Assembly (NCBI GenBank): GCA_963969345.1
Contig: OZ017769.1
Location: 8,745,725-8,809,724 of the forward strand
Source: Turbatrix aceti
Lineage: Eukaryota; Nematoda; Chromadorea; Rhabditida; Panagrolaimidae
Length of the DNA stretch: 64,000 nt
Reading direction: 5' to 3'
This document shows positions 33,994 through 44,241 of the stretch, in pieces. How positions within the stretch are numbered: position 1 is the first letter of the stretch; every line of letters begins with the position of its first letter. Position numbers and translations under genes: made by a program. The notes below the pieces were generated by a model that was not told the origin of the DNA, did no database searches, and was given only the letters and a program-made list of their open reading frames with translations.

Positions 33994-36403
33994 TTTTTGA
34001 GAACGCAAAAGATCTTCAACGTTTTTTTTCAAAAATCACGCTTTTGCCGTGTGATGCGCACGCGACCAGTTTTTGAGACGAAGAAAAAAAACGCGGGAAA
34101 ATTTGATTTCATCCATGTTTTTTTTTGCTGCAGGGTTTTTTATCTTATTTTTGATGGTAAACACAGATCGTAACGGAATATTGGCACGGCATCGATAGTT
34201 TCAAACAATTTGTGCATGGCATGGCTAAAATTTCATTCAGCCAGTAATTTTGTTTATATTTTTTATTTTGCCAGTTTTTGCAATCTTGAAATCCAAATTC
34301 CGATTCTGTCTACAAACATATTTCGGTGTTGTGTTTTTTTACGACCCAACGATCTGGCCACAAGTTGTTCGCTGTTCCGGTAACAACTTTTTAGATGTTT
34401 TTAGATGTTCGAGTGCCATTGTGTCATCCAGATGTCTCAAAAAAAACACTTCGAGCACCGTAATTTGCCGCACTCTTCCGGGGTGTTTTGGCAGGCCGTT
34501 ATTGGATCCAATGTTGGTTTATTTGCTCAATTAGACATCGTTATGAGCATTTCCCGATGCTCTGAGCCTTGCAAAAAAACTTAGAATTCATCCGGACAAC
34601 GTTGCCTTTTTTTATGAACGTAGAACGTAAAACATAACATAAAACATATTGCAACACCGTATCAAGTTGTTGACCCTTTCCCTTCATCCACGGATTTCGG
34701 CCCGATTCATTTACAACAACGCAAAACAAAGAGTGGAACCGCGTCACAGTTGCCCGAAGGGTCGAATGTGGGTGGTCGCACCTCGGTTGTTGCGACACCG
34801 CTGCTCATAAACTTGTCACCCCAAAGTGCCGTGTTTGCGGCAAAATGCAAAGTATTAGATATTTACCAGGGGATCGAGTTGCCTTTCTTTTCTTCTTTTC
34901 TCGTAGAGGGTGGTGCAGCCACCTAGTATAATAGTTGCCAGGTTGTAAATCCCAGATCCCATTCAGGTGAGACTTTGAATTGGTTCAGGTGACGATTGAA
35001 ACGCGCACAAATTTGCAAATTGCTATGGAGTACTCCAGGGTTCAAATTAAAGTTGATTTGTTGTCGGGGGACTTTGATAAGTCACCGGTTTTCCGGGTTG
35101 AACAAATTCTCGGACCCCCAACCTGTCGATCGGTACCTGAAAAAAAATTTTGACCCGGCACACTTTGAAATGAGAAACGTCGAATGTCACCCACAAACTG
35201 CTTTTGCACTTTTGATTTATGCGTCAGTCGGACTCAGACTCAGATGGCAGCTATTTTTTGTGACTTCTTTGTACATACAAAAAAAAGAGAAAAAAAGAAA
35301 AGAAAAGAAAACAACCAGGAGGAGAGGCGACAAAAAAGTTGAAAAATGGTTGCCGACAACCCAGCACATTTTGTGGGTGGCCGACGACTCATAAAAAACC
35401 GCTTCAACCTGGTCTTATGACAACTGTGACATTTTGTCAGCCAACAAAGAATCCTGGGCAACAGGTTAACCGTTCGCTTTATTGCCCCCCACCGATGATG
35501 CGCCCTCCCAGCTCTTTGCCTTTGGTGGCACCGGCGGCAGTTGCTTTTATCAACTGCACGCGTCGGAGAGGGCGCCAGGTGCCAACAAACGGTGCGTTTA
35601 TGATCGACAATAAAAAAGCCACGGTATCACAGTGGTTTTGTGCAGGAGGAAAGTTTTTCTGATGGACACTGACTGCTTGAAATTTGAAGTGAAATATGTT
35701 GTCATGTTTGCTTGTTTGCAAAACCAACATTTTTTGGTTTAGTTTTTTTATCCAGGATAAACGACCTCCCAGTTCGACATGCAGTAAGTGTAAAAAACGA
35801 CAACATGCCACATCGCTGCTATTTACGGTGGGTGAGTGAGTGTAATTTTGTATCCTTCCTGTGTGAAAAAAAAAGTTTGATGTAACAGATGAGCAAACAA
35901 ACAGAGCTTGCTTGGCTTTGTTCGTTCGTGGTGGTGACCTCATCGGAGGTGATGTGATGATGGCTTCAAAAAAAAGTGAACAGACGGCCAGGACCCGATT
36001 GTCGATTGCGTAATTGGTGTAAGCGATCGCTGAACTGAACGTGCGTATTGTTTAGTGCTTTTGACACTCAACATGTCAAAACACGGAGGACTCTGGATTA
36101 AGAGGGATCGGTCACACTCGCACCGGATGCATCGGCAATGCCGATTCGGCATATGCGCGTCTATTTCCTTCTCCGCCTTTGCCCCCACCGCCCGCTTGCC
36201 TGCCACAACCGCAACCGCCTGTTGTTACACCACGCGTGCCCGCCCTCCTCCAGAAGCACACACCTTTTGCACTGGCTGGGTGGTGTACTGTAATCGTATG
36301 CAGTTGCCCTTCCCTCAAGGTGAGGTGGAGTCTTCTGCAAGGCAAGTGGTGTCTGTCTCCCGATCCGATCAAGACAAGTGCCATCGCTGCCTGACTCGAT
36401 TCG
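33994..36403. other. intergenic region between HELQ and Snail-type gene
   Basis: No gene is supported in these 2.4 kb. There is a weak mariner-end look-alike near 34455-34485 (GTAATTTGCCGCACTCT). Purine-rich AAGAAAAG runs lie near 35280-35320. The last few hundred bases should contain the promoter of the zinc finger gene. Confidence 0.45.
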
Positions 36404-37539
36404 ATGTTGGCTCACCCCTGGAGAGTTTTTTCTGCCAAAAACAATCATCAACAACTACCACCGCTGCAGTTGCCGTTGGTTCGATTTCCACAACTGGCGC
36501 CTCCGAGAGTGATGTTACCTGTCCCCTTGACCCCTCAGCAGTTGTGGTCCAATCCCGATGCCGCGGTTTTCTTTGACGCGGCTTTGAAATGGTTGAACGA
36601 TGAACAGAAGATGAAACGAGTCCAGTTTGAGACAAATCAGACGTCGCCAAGTCAGTCTAGCGAAACTTCAATAAAAGGTTGGTTTTTGTTCGAGTTTTAA
36701 AATAGTTCAGGAAGAAAAAAAAATTTAAAAAGACGTTCAAAAATGGTGTCATTTTGTGCTCATATGGAAAAAAACAGCAACTTATCACGTGTTAGCTTCA
36801 GCGAAGAAAACTTTGGATGCTGTTATCAGTCGCGCCAGAGTTAGAGCTTTCTTTCAACTATATTATGGGTCGTAAAAAAATTATTCTGCTATGCTTCCGG
36901 TGTTGTATTGTTGAACAAAAAATAGCGATTGAATAAAATTTCAGAACCCCAATCACAGCCTTCTCAAGGAAATTTTCCATTCACGATCGATGAGATTCTT
37001 CGTAAACCCACGGGATCACCGGTTTTGCAAGATTCTCAAGACTCGACGGAATCTGAGCTTCGGAAAAAGTACAAATGCTCCATGTGCCGGAAGAGCTTTG
37101 ATCGACGCTGGCTTTTGCAGGGCCATATCAGAACGCACAGTAAGTTGAATTTTTTGATTTTTCAGTTTCCAAAAAAATGATTTTCAGCCGGTGAAAAACC
37201 CTTCAAATGCGACATTTGTACCAAAACCTTCGCTGACAAGAGCAATCTTAGGGCACACGTTCAGACACATTCAAGTGAGTCAAAGTGCCCTCGATCGATT
37301 TAAAAAAAAAGGAAAATTTTATTTTTTTAGGCAACAAAAAATTTCGTTGCTGCCATTGTGGACGGGGATTTACACTTCGATCGTACCTGAACAAGCACCT
37401 GGAATCCTCGTGCCAGACCAGACCGATTCGTGCCCTCGCGCCACCGCCCATGCCTCCGCCTCTCTCATTGCCAGCGCATTGGCGCCCTTTCTTCGCCGCC
37501 TCCCAGCCGACTTTTTCGCAGGGTAATCACTTGCCATGA
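36404..37539 (+). CDS. Snail-family C2H2 zinc finger transcription factor
   Basis: Exons 36404-36677, 36945-37139, 37188-37274 and 37331-37539 give 254 residues from the ATG at 36404. Three C2H2 fingers are seen: [19 protein letters not shown](IRTH), [23 protein letters not shown] and [19 protein letters not shown]. The [16 protein letters not shown] linker followed by a FAD(K/R)SNLRAH(V/L)QTH finger and a terminal HLESSC finger is the Snail/Scratch signature, of proteins binding E-box DNA as repressors. The fingers correspond to the last three of the usual four or five. The N-terminal part is Pro/Leu/Gln-rich. No SNAG motif is seen, so an upstream first exon may be missing and the start is uncertain. 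Confidence 0.85.
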
Positions 37540-37857
37540 ATATTTGTATTATGTATACTTGAATAATATTTGTACGGATTTATTTTGTGACCATTGCTAA
37601 ATATAAAGTGACTCGGAACAGTACAATTTGACAAGTAAATATGTTGTGCATTGTTTATTTTGTTGACGGTCAAAAAAATGAACAATGCACAAGCGAGCCA
37701 TTAACACATCTTGCAAGTGACGAGTTGTACGCAACGTGAGGCGTTATCACGCTGTCAGCTTGAAAGGGGCTTATCAGTCGTCTGACGGGCGCTTGATCGT
37801 TGCCCGCATAGTTAGCGGCTCCTGCACAACGAAAAAGGACAACGAAAAAACGAAGAC

Positions 37858-39860
37858 ATGATTGTTGTCGCGTGTTGTGATTTTCAGAGTCGTCGATGGC
37901 CCAAGATTCTCCTGTCGCTTGCCGTCGTCGTTTTGGTGATCAGTCTTTTTCTCTGGATCGGATTTCCCTTTATCTATCGAAATATTGTATATTCTCAGCT
38001 TCAATTGTCTGTGGACGAGATCGGCATGCCTTCGAGAACGACTTTTATGTGGTCCAAACCGCCGATAAAAACGCTCATGAAGTTTTACATGTTTAACGTC
38101 ACAAATCCTTATGCTATCTGGTTTTACGGGGAAAAACCCGCTGTCGTCGAAATTGGGCCGTTTGGAATTTGGTGAGTCAGCAACATTTTAAAAAATTTTT
38201 TTTGCAGTCGGTCAGTTCAGGGAAACAGAACAGAAGCGAGAATACGAATTCAACGACAACCAGACCCAAGTGTGGTACAAAAACTACAAAACCTATGTCT
38301 TCAGCGAGGAACACAGCTGCTCGACGTGCAAGTATGACTCTCTCATCAGCATGCCCAACCTCCCGCTTATCGGAGCGCTAAGCGCGATCATCGATCCAGC
38401 GTATAACGTTTCCGAAAGCATGCAGACTTTTTTTGAATTTGCTATTTTGCTGCTTGGAGAGTATCCTTTTGTGTACGAATTCACATTTTTAAATAGAAAT
38501 CGGTAAAACAGATTTTTTTTTCAGTAATAAGCCATTCGGGGAAATCCTCTTCGACGGCTACGACGATGCTCTGCTTTCTGTCGCTCACAGCGATATTATA
38601 AAGCTTCTGGGCAGAATTGAAAATACCACATATTTTGGAAAACCGACGGTTATTCCGATTCCTGTGCCTGAAATGCCCAAATTGGCATTTTTCTATCATG
38701 TTAGGTTTTTGAAAATTAATTTTTTGATTTTTAACAGTAAAAATTTTCAGTACAACAACACAAACGATGAATCTTACTGGATAGACACCGGAAAAGGCAA
38801 CATGTCAAACTACGGCAAAGTTGTTACCTGGGCAAACAGCAGTCTTTTACCTGAAACTTTTTATTCCACAAAAGAAGCCCGAGAAATCCGTGGCAGTGAT
38901 TCTGGATCTTTTCAGCCTCCGGGCATGACCACGGATTCAAAACCAGATCTCTTCATGTCTTACCTCTGTCGTTCATTCAGCCTCGAGTACTACGGTCCAT
39001 CAACTCTCTCCGGTATCAAAGGCCGGGAATTTCACTCACCTGAAACTGATTTTGACACGACATTGGCGAAAAACGAGGGATTCAGGTACTCGAACATCGA
39101 ACAGGTAAATTATTTCCCGTCTTGGCCAAGCTGTCCGCCGAAAAATGAGTCTGTCGATTGCTCGTACTCAACTGTGAATTGCAACGACGGCGTCAATTTA
39201 TGCAACACATGCTGCAACGGATCATTTGTCGATGGAACGTACCTCCTGCCGCCGGGGCTCGTTCCGCTGCCATGTTATCCCGGTCAGGTGTCACAGCCAC
39301 CGTTTACGGTGATTTACTCTCCCCCGCATTTTGCTTTTTCACCGCCGCAGGTGGTGGACAATGTTATTGGCATGCATCCGAGATTGCCGGCACACGTGCC
39401 TTTTCAGTACGTGTATGAATCGGTGAGCCTTGAGCACATTTTTTGGAAGTTCTGGACCAAATTTTTTTTACAGTATTCTTCGACAGTGCTCAAAATCCGG
39501 GCGCAATTTCAAATGAATGTTCCAATTTTCCCGAATAGCAGATTCATAAATCCCCCGCATTTTCCGACGGCCATAATCCCGTTTCTCTGGGTGAACGCTA
39601 GCGGAGGACCGGACACGTATATGCTCAACATCGTCAAGGAAGGCTTCGTTATAGTCCCGGCTTTGGTGACGGGCTTTAAAATCGGGCTTTTGGCACTTGC
39701 AATTTTGGTATTTATTTTTGTGTTCGTCTACAACGTCTACCAACACAGAAAACACGATGCAGAATTCTCACAATCAGTCGACGAAACCCACCCTACAATT
39801 CTTCATGAAACTGCGTCTCCGGAATCTAGTTTGCGAAGACGACCTGTTGGAATCGTATAA
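37858..39860 (+). CDS. CD36 / class B scavenger receptor
   Basis: Exons 37858-38171, 38221-38460, 38525-38699, 38751-39422 and 39474-39860 give 595 residues. CD36/SCARB/LIMP-2 proteins bind lipids and lipoproteins at the plasma or lysosomal membrane. Seen: a first membrane segment (about residues 18-38, ILLSLAVVVLVISLFLWIGF), the family-typical MWSKPPIKTLMKFYMFNVTNP and VEIGPFGIW, many N-glycosylation sequons (NVT, NQT, NVS, NTT, NGS), a cysteine-rich segment (about 385-430) and a second membrane segment near the C-terminus (LLALAILVFIFVFV) with a short cytoplasmic tail. In exon 2 the acceptor giving the right frame is at 38220. Confidence 0.94.
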
Positions 39861-40227
39861 TTATAACTTCGGCTTATCGGGTGGAGTTCACACGGGGCTG
39901 TTTGTTCACTTTTTTCTTTGTGGCATAAATTAAAATAATGAGTCTTTCCTGCAAAAACAAGATAACTATCAGATTTATTATTATTGAATGTTGATAGAAA
40001 AATGTTATTCACTCGGATTATGACATGCTTACAGGTAAACTACTAATCTGGTTACACTCATGTCTGCTAAATATATTTACAAAAAAAGACTTTAAATGCT
40101 GACAAAACATTTAATCTTTTTTTTTGTAATTGAATTGTGTTTAGAGATCATTTTCCTGTGACATAACGGAAAAATGATTTTGTGACATGATAAATTAATT
40201 GTTTCTGATTGTTTCCTAATATAGCCA
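39861..40227. other. 3' flank of CD36-type gene
   Basis: AT-rich DNA without a gene. Probable 3' UTR, with an AATTAAAATAATG stretch near 39928. The env-only retroelement begins at 40228. Confidence 0.4.
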
Positions 40228-40949
40228 TGTCGCGATGGCTGCGCTATCGCGAGCGCTTTCTCTGCTCTGCCTGCGCGAGTTGACCCAGCTAGCAGACGCC
40301 CATGGTTCCCAGACCCCGGAGGCTCGTGGTCAAGCGCGGCGCGGTGCCCCTACTGCGCGGCAGCAGCTCCAGAGCAACCCCCTGCTTATCTACCTCTTCT
40401 CCGCCCCTGACCTGCCTTATTTAAGCAGGTCCACTTTAGTTCATTATGTTCAGTTTTGAATCTTCATCCACCCCACGACCAAGGCAGGCTGTTCTCCTGG
40501 TTCGTGTATTGTGTACAGTGTATCGATTTTGTTGTTGGCCGAATAAACTACAGGTTTACTTCGGCAAAAACGCTCCTTGCGACTATTGTTGGTATTAGCA
40601 AGAAAGGCGGCTCCTAAGGCGAAGCCTACGGAGTTGGACATCAGGGCTAGAGGGTCAGAGAAGTCTAAAGGCCTGCTAGCTACCGAAGACAGGCGCGTCT
40701 GAGGAAGATCGAGAGTCACCAAAGACCCGCAAGTCCTAGGAGCAGCAGGTGAGTCAAGACTCAAACCCCCCCCCCCTGATCCAGAACTCTAGCACGCAGT
40801 ATTGCGGCAAGAGCTACGAGGGCTACTCCCGCAAATTGGTATTTGCGGTCCGAGAAGCAACGAGGCCGGCCACCGCAAGTGGTATTGCGGTCTGAGCGAA
40901 GGCACAGCCCGAGCGCGTACTTGGGCAAGGCGACCGTAGTGTCCCCACA
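40228..40949 (+). repeat. 5' LTR of env-only element
   Basis: Contains a TATTTAAG box at about 40421 and an AATAAA signal at about 40543. Its first seven bases, TGTCGCG, equal those of the gag-only element's LTR, but the rest is unrelated by eye. Confidence 0.9.
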
Positions 40950-40952
40950 TTT

Positions 40953-40964
40953 TGGTGCAGCGGC
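40953..40964 (+). other. primer binding site of env-only element
   Basis: TGGTGCAGCGGC follows the LTR by a few bases. It differs at one position from the corresponding tRNA-Gly-complementary site of the gag-only element. Confidence 0.6.
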
Positions 40965-41012
40965 AGATTCGGCCCCCACCAGCGAAGTCCCGCGTGGCAG
41001 CACATTCCCACC

Positions 41013-41222
41013 ATGTCGACTAACGCACAACAATTACGAAGCGCCAAAGACGCGGTGCAGAATTTTATCGATGAGTTTCGAGCTTTCGAAGACGTGCTTA
41101 GCGATAACTCAGCGACCATGGCCGACGTCGTCCAGTTCAATGACCGACGCGTAGAGGCAACAGAGGCGAGAAAAGCCCTGCTGGACAGCCTCAAGCTATT
41201 GGAGGACAACAAGTCCACCTAA
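41013..41222 (+). CDS. N-terminal gag-like stub of env-only element
   Basis: A 69-codon frame begins MSTNAQQLRSAKDAVQNFID, a helical charged sequence of the kind found at the start of BEL/Pao gag, and stops at TAA 41220. It is in a different frame from the env-like frame that follows after a few bases. The junction is probably the edge of the deletion that removed the rest of gag and pol. Confidence 0.6.
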   Translation: MSTNAQQLRSAKDAVQNFIDEFRAFEDVLSDNSATMADVVQFNDRRVEATEARKALLDSLKLLEDNKST

Positions 41223-41227
41223 CCGAC

Positions 41228-42388
41228 TTGAACGTGTCCTCGGCGCGACACTGTCCCGGCAAAGGCGAGTGCGTGGAAAACCGGTGCTCGACCATCAAAC
41301 CAAACGACTACGTCAGCGACCTTCACCACGCAAATCTCTACCCTGGTAACACGTTTTGCGTCGAATCCTGCGCCAGCGTATCCTGCGGGTGCTTCCCATG
41401 GCCAAACGCGGGCTCGGCCTGCACTTTCTACAGAGTGTACGCGAACCCGGAGCCAAGTGAGTTAACATTGTTTCACTGTGGTCGGTGGGAGTACCTTGCG
41501 GAAGTCACGGCGCATGTACACACCGGAAATCAGAACAAATCGTTTCCCTTCGAACTCTACGAGCAGCAATCCTACCGCGGGGCGAATCTGACCGCCCGAC
41601 TGGTAAGCATTCAGCACCCATCCGACGCTATCTTCACGTCCACCACCGCTTTCGTTACCAACGAGACCCGGACGTCGTGGATCGACCCGACGGCCGAGAC
41701 ACAAGCGACGATGCTGAAGTGCAAGGACAAAGACTGCGAGCTTGATCCTAGAGCCTGCCACTGCCGTCCTGCCGACTCCAGCGTGACTTGCTCTTGCCGC
41801 GAGCAAACCGAACTTCGCCGGCAGCTATCTGACAACACCCTTCCTACCCACCTCGGCGACCACTGGGTAGAGATGCACAACAGGAGACCTCGGATGACTG
41901 TCAGCACCGCCGCGGTCCTCCAAGTCGACTCGGTCTTAGCCAGCGCGCTGCAGCATTCGGCGCACTGCCTGGTGCTGAATTCAAGCATCTCCGGCTGCGC
42001 GCAATGTTCCGAGGGTGCCGGGTGGGCGCTTCGATGCCACTCCTCGACTGGCCCAACGCTCGGTCACGTCACTTGCGGCGACCAGCATTTCGCCGTGCAC
42101 TGCGACCACAATGCGACCGAACACACCTACCGGTGGTTGAGCTCGACCACCAACGTTAACCGCCAATGCTTCCTGTCCTGCCCCCAGAGCAACATCAGCT
42201 TCACGGTAGCGGGGACCCTGCATGTGATTGAGCATCCGGAGGGCTGGTACCACGTCCACGGCCGAGGCATGGCGAAACCAAGCTTCCTGCAAGCCCTTGC
42301 GAACTACTTCGACCACTTGTCAAACCGACTGCTGATCGTGTCCGGTGCGGTTGTGGCAGTCGTCATCATCATCCTGCTCCTCGCCTAA
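41228..42388 (+). pseudogene. env: truncated envelope glycoprotein (phlebovirus Gc/G2-like)
   Basis: An open frame of about 386 codons without an upstream in-frame ATG. Many cysteines are arranged as in the phlebovirus G2 fusion-glycoprotein family carried by nematode BEL/Pao retroviruses. The segment around CGCFPWPNAGSACTFYR is the likely fusion-loop region, and several N-glycosylation sequons are present. The C-terminus has one membrane span (LLIVSGAVVAVVIIILLLA) and then stops. The N-terminal half of a normal envelope and its signal peptide are missing, so this copy should not yield a functional surface protein by itself. Confidence 0.82.
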
Positions 42389-42411
42389 GGCCGTTGTCCT
42401 GTCGCCGGGAG

Positions 42412-43130
42412 TGTCGCGATGGCTGCGCTATCGCGAGCGCTTTCTCTGCTCTGCCTGCGCGAGTTGACCCAGCTAGCAGACGCCCATGGTTCCCAGACCC
42501 CGGAGGCTCGTGGTCAAGCGCGGCGCGGTGCCCCTACTGCGCGGCAGCAGCTCCAGAGCAACCCCCTGCTTATCTACCTCTTCTCCGCCCCTGACCTGCC
42601 TTATTTAAGCAGGTCCACTTTAGTTCATTATGTTCAGTTTGAATCTTCATCCACCCCACGACCAAGGCAGGCTGTTCTCCTGGTTCGTGTATTGTGTACA
42701 GTGTATCGATTTTGTTGTTGGCCGAATAAACTACAGGTTTACTTCGGCGTAAACGCTCCTTGCGACTATTGTTGGTATTAGCAAGAACGGCGGCTCCTAA
42801 GGCGAAGCCTGCGGAGTAGGACATCAGGGCTAGAGGGTCAGAGAAGTCTAAAGGCCTGCTAGCTACCGAAGACAGGCGCGTCTGAGGAAGATCGAGAGTC
42901 ACCAAAGACCCGCAAGTCCTAGGAGCAGCAGGTGAGTCAAGACTCAAAACCTCCCCCTGATCCAGAACTCTAGCACGCAGTATTGCGGCAAGAGCTACGA
43001 GGGCTACTCCCGCGAATTGGTATTTGCGGTCCGAGAAGCAACGAGGCCGGCCACCGCAAGTGGTATTGCGGTCTGAGCGAAGGCACAGCCCGAGCGCGTA
43101 CTTGGGCAAGGCGACCGTAGTGTCCCCACA
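42412..43130 (+). repeat. 3' LTR of env-only element
   Basis: 719 bp, about 98-99 percent the same as the 5' LTR by eye. The interior ends CCGGGAG directly before it, the same junction sequence as in the gag-only element. Confidence 0.9.
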
Positions 43131-44241
43131 GCCAAATACTTGACGTGCGGTCTGCAAATTTACCAATCCGTCTCTTCCGCTCAGACACCCAGACACAGTT
43201 TTGATCATAATTGGATTTTGAATAAAAATTAAAAATAATGCATGAAAAATGATCAAAATGAATTTTAATTCAAAAAATACATTATTTAAAAACAGGTTAA
43301 TATATTTTGTGGAATACATACAACTCTAATTTAAACTAATCAAACATAAATGTATAAAACACCCTTTTTTGGATTTAAATTTTCAGTACAAATTGAATGA
43401 TCTGTAATTTCTGCAGAAAAATTTGAACTATGGTTTAATTTCACAAATCAGACAACCCTGAGATTCTTTTGTTACCTACACTTTTTCCAAAATACACGTA
43501 AGCGCTCAGAGTAGTCCACATAATGGAATTTCTACGACATCAAAGTTCAGTCATAAACAACGTTACAAACTCCTGCATCACACATGTCCCAGATTTCTCA
43601 ATGACAATGCCGTTTTTGTACAACTTTTTTTTACCTTTCACAAACTCCATTATCTTTTTACCTTCATCAATCAAACTTTTTTAACGTAGTTTATGTATCT
43701 ACTACACCTCTTGTAGGCAAGTATTATGAGAGAAGAAAATTTTTTTAAAAACAAGTACCCGTCCGGTCGCGGGAGTGGTTAAGAACAACAACCAACGCCG
43801 CCTCTCCTACGTAGGGGAGGAGGGTGCGTGTGTGGTGGTTCAGGCAGAGAGTCAATCATCAAGCTCTTACAGAGCAGACGTAACACACTATCACACCTTG
43901 ATGCGAGCGCGGGCTGCGTTGTAGCGCTATTGTTCTCCTTTCTGCCTAGCCTGGTCTGGCCCTAGGCGGCGTGCACACGTGTGTCGCCACCACCGCCTGG
44001 CGGCTGTGTGCGCATGCGACCAGGCATCTTCTTGGATGCAAAGCGGGATGAATTGTTTTTTGCCCGACCCCCGAACTCTGTGCTTTTTATGCGAGCACCA
44101 CACCAGATTTGTCATCGCATTGACTACAAAGTATAACATTTGTCCGGGGTCCCCCTCTTCCGCGTTCCCCCGAAAATGCACGCGGGCATTGCTTTTTTTT
44201 CGTTGGTGTTCAGTAATCATCTTTTGTTGAAAACCTAGATA
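43131..44241. other. intergenic region before the nuclear receptor gene
   Basis: No gene is supported in 1.1 kb. AT-rich DNA runs to about 43750, then GC-rich DNA. This should include the promoter of the nuclear receptor. Confidence 0.45.

Larger units (their letters stand above)
40228..43130 (+). mobile_element. env-only BEL/Pao LTR retroelement
   Basis: LTRs 40228-40949 (722 bp) and 42412-43130 (719 bp) begin TGTCGCG and end CCCCACA. They differ at roughly ten positions by eye (C-run length near 40770, GGCAAAAACG against GGCGTAAACG), so this insertion is older than the gag-only one. The target duplication is AGCCA (40223-40227 and 43130-43134, the first A shared with the LTR end). The 1.46-kb interior has a primer site (TGGTGCAGCGG), a 69-codon 5' gag-like frame and a C-terminal env-like frame. 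All of pol is gone. Confidence 0.9.

Noticed and set aside
34450..34490. Possible mariner-type end (AGTGCGGCAAATTAC on the minus strand)
   Set aside because: Only a partial match to the ends in the 1-6 kb block, with no partner end or clear TA border.
36061..36403. Upstream frame beginning MSKHGGLWIKRD as the start of the Snail-type gene
   Set aside because: It is in a different frame from the zinc finger exons and no donor/acceptor pair joins them convincingly, although a missing first exon remains possible.
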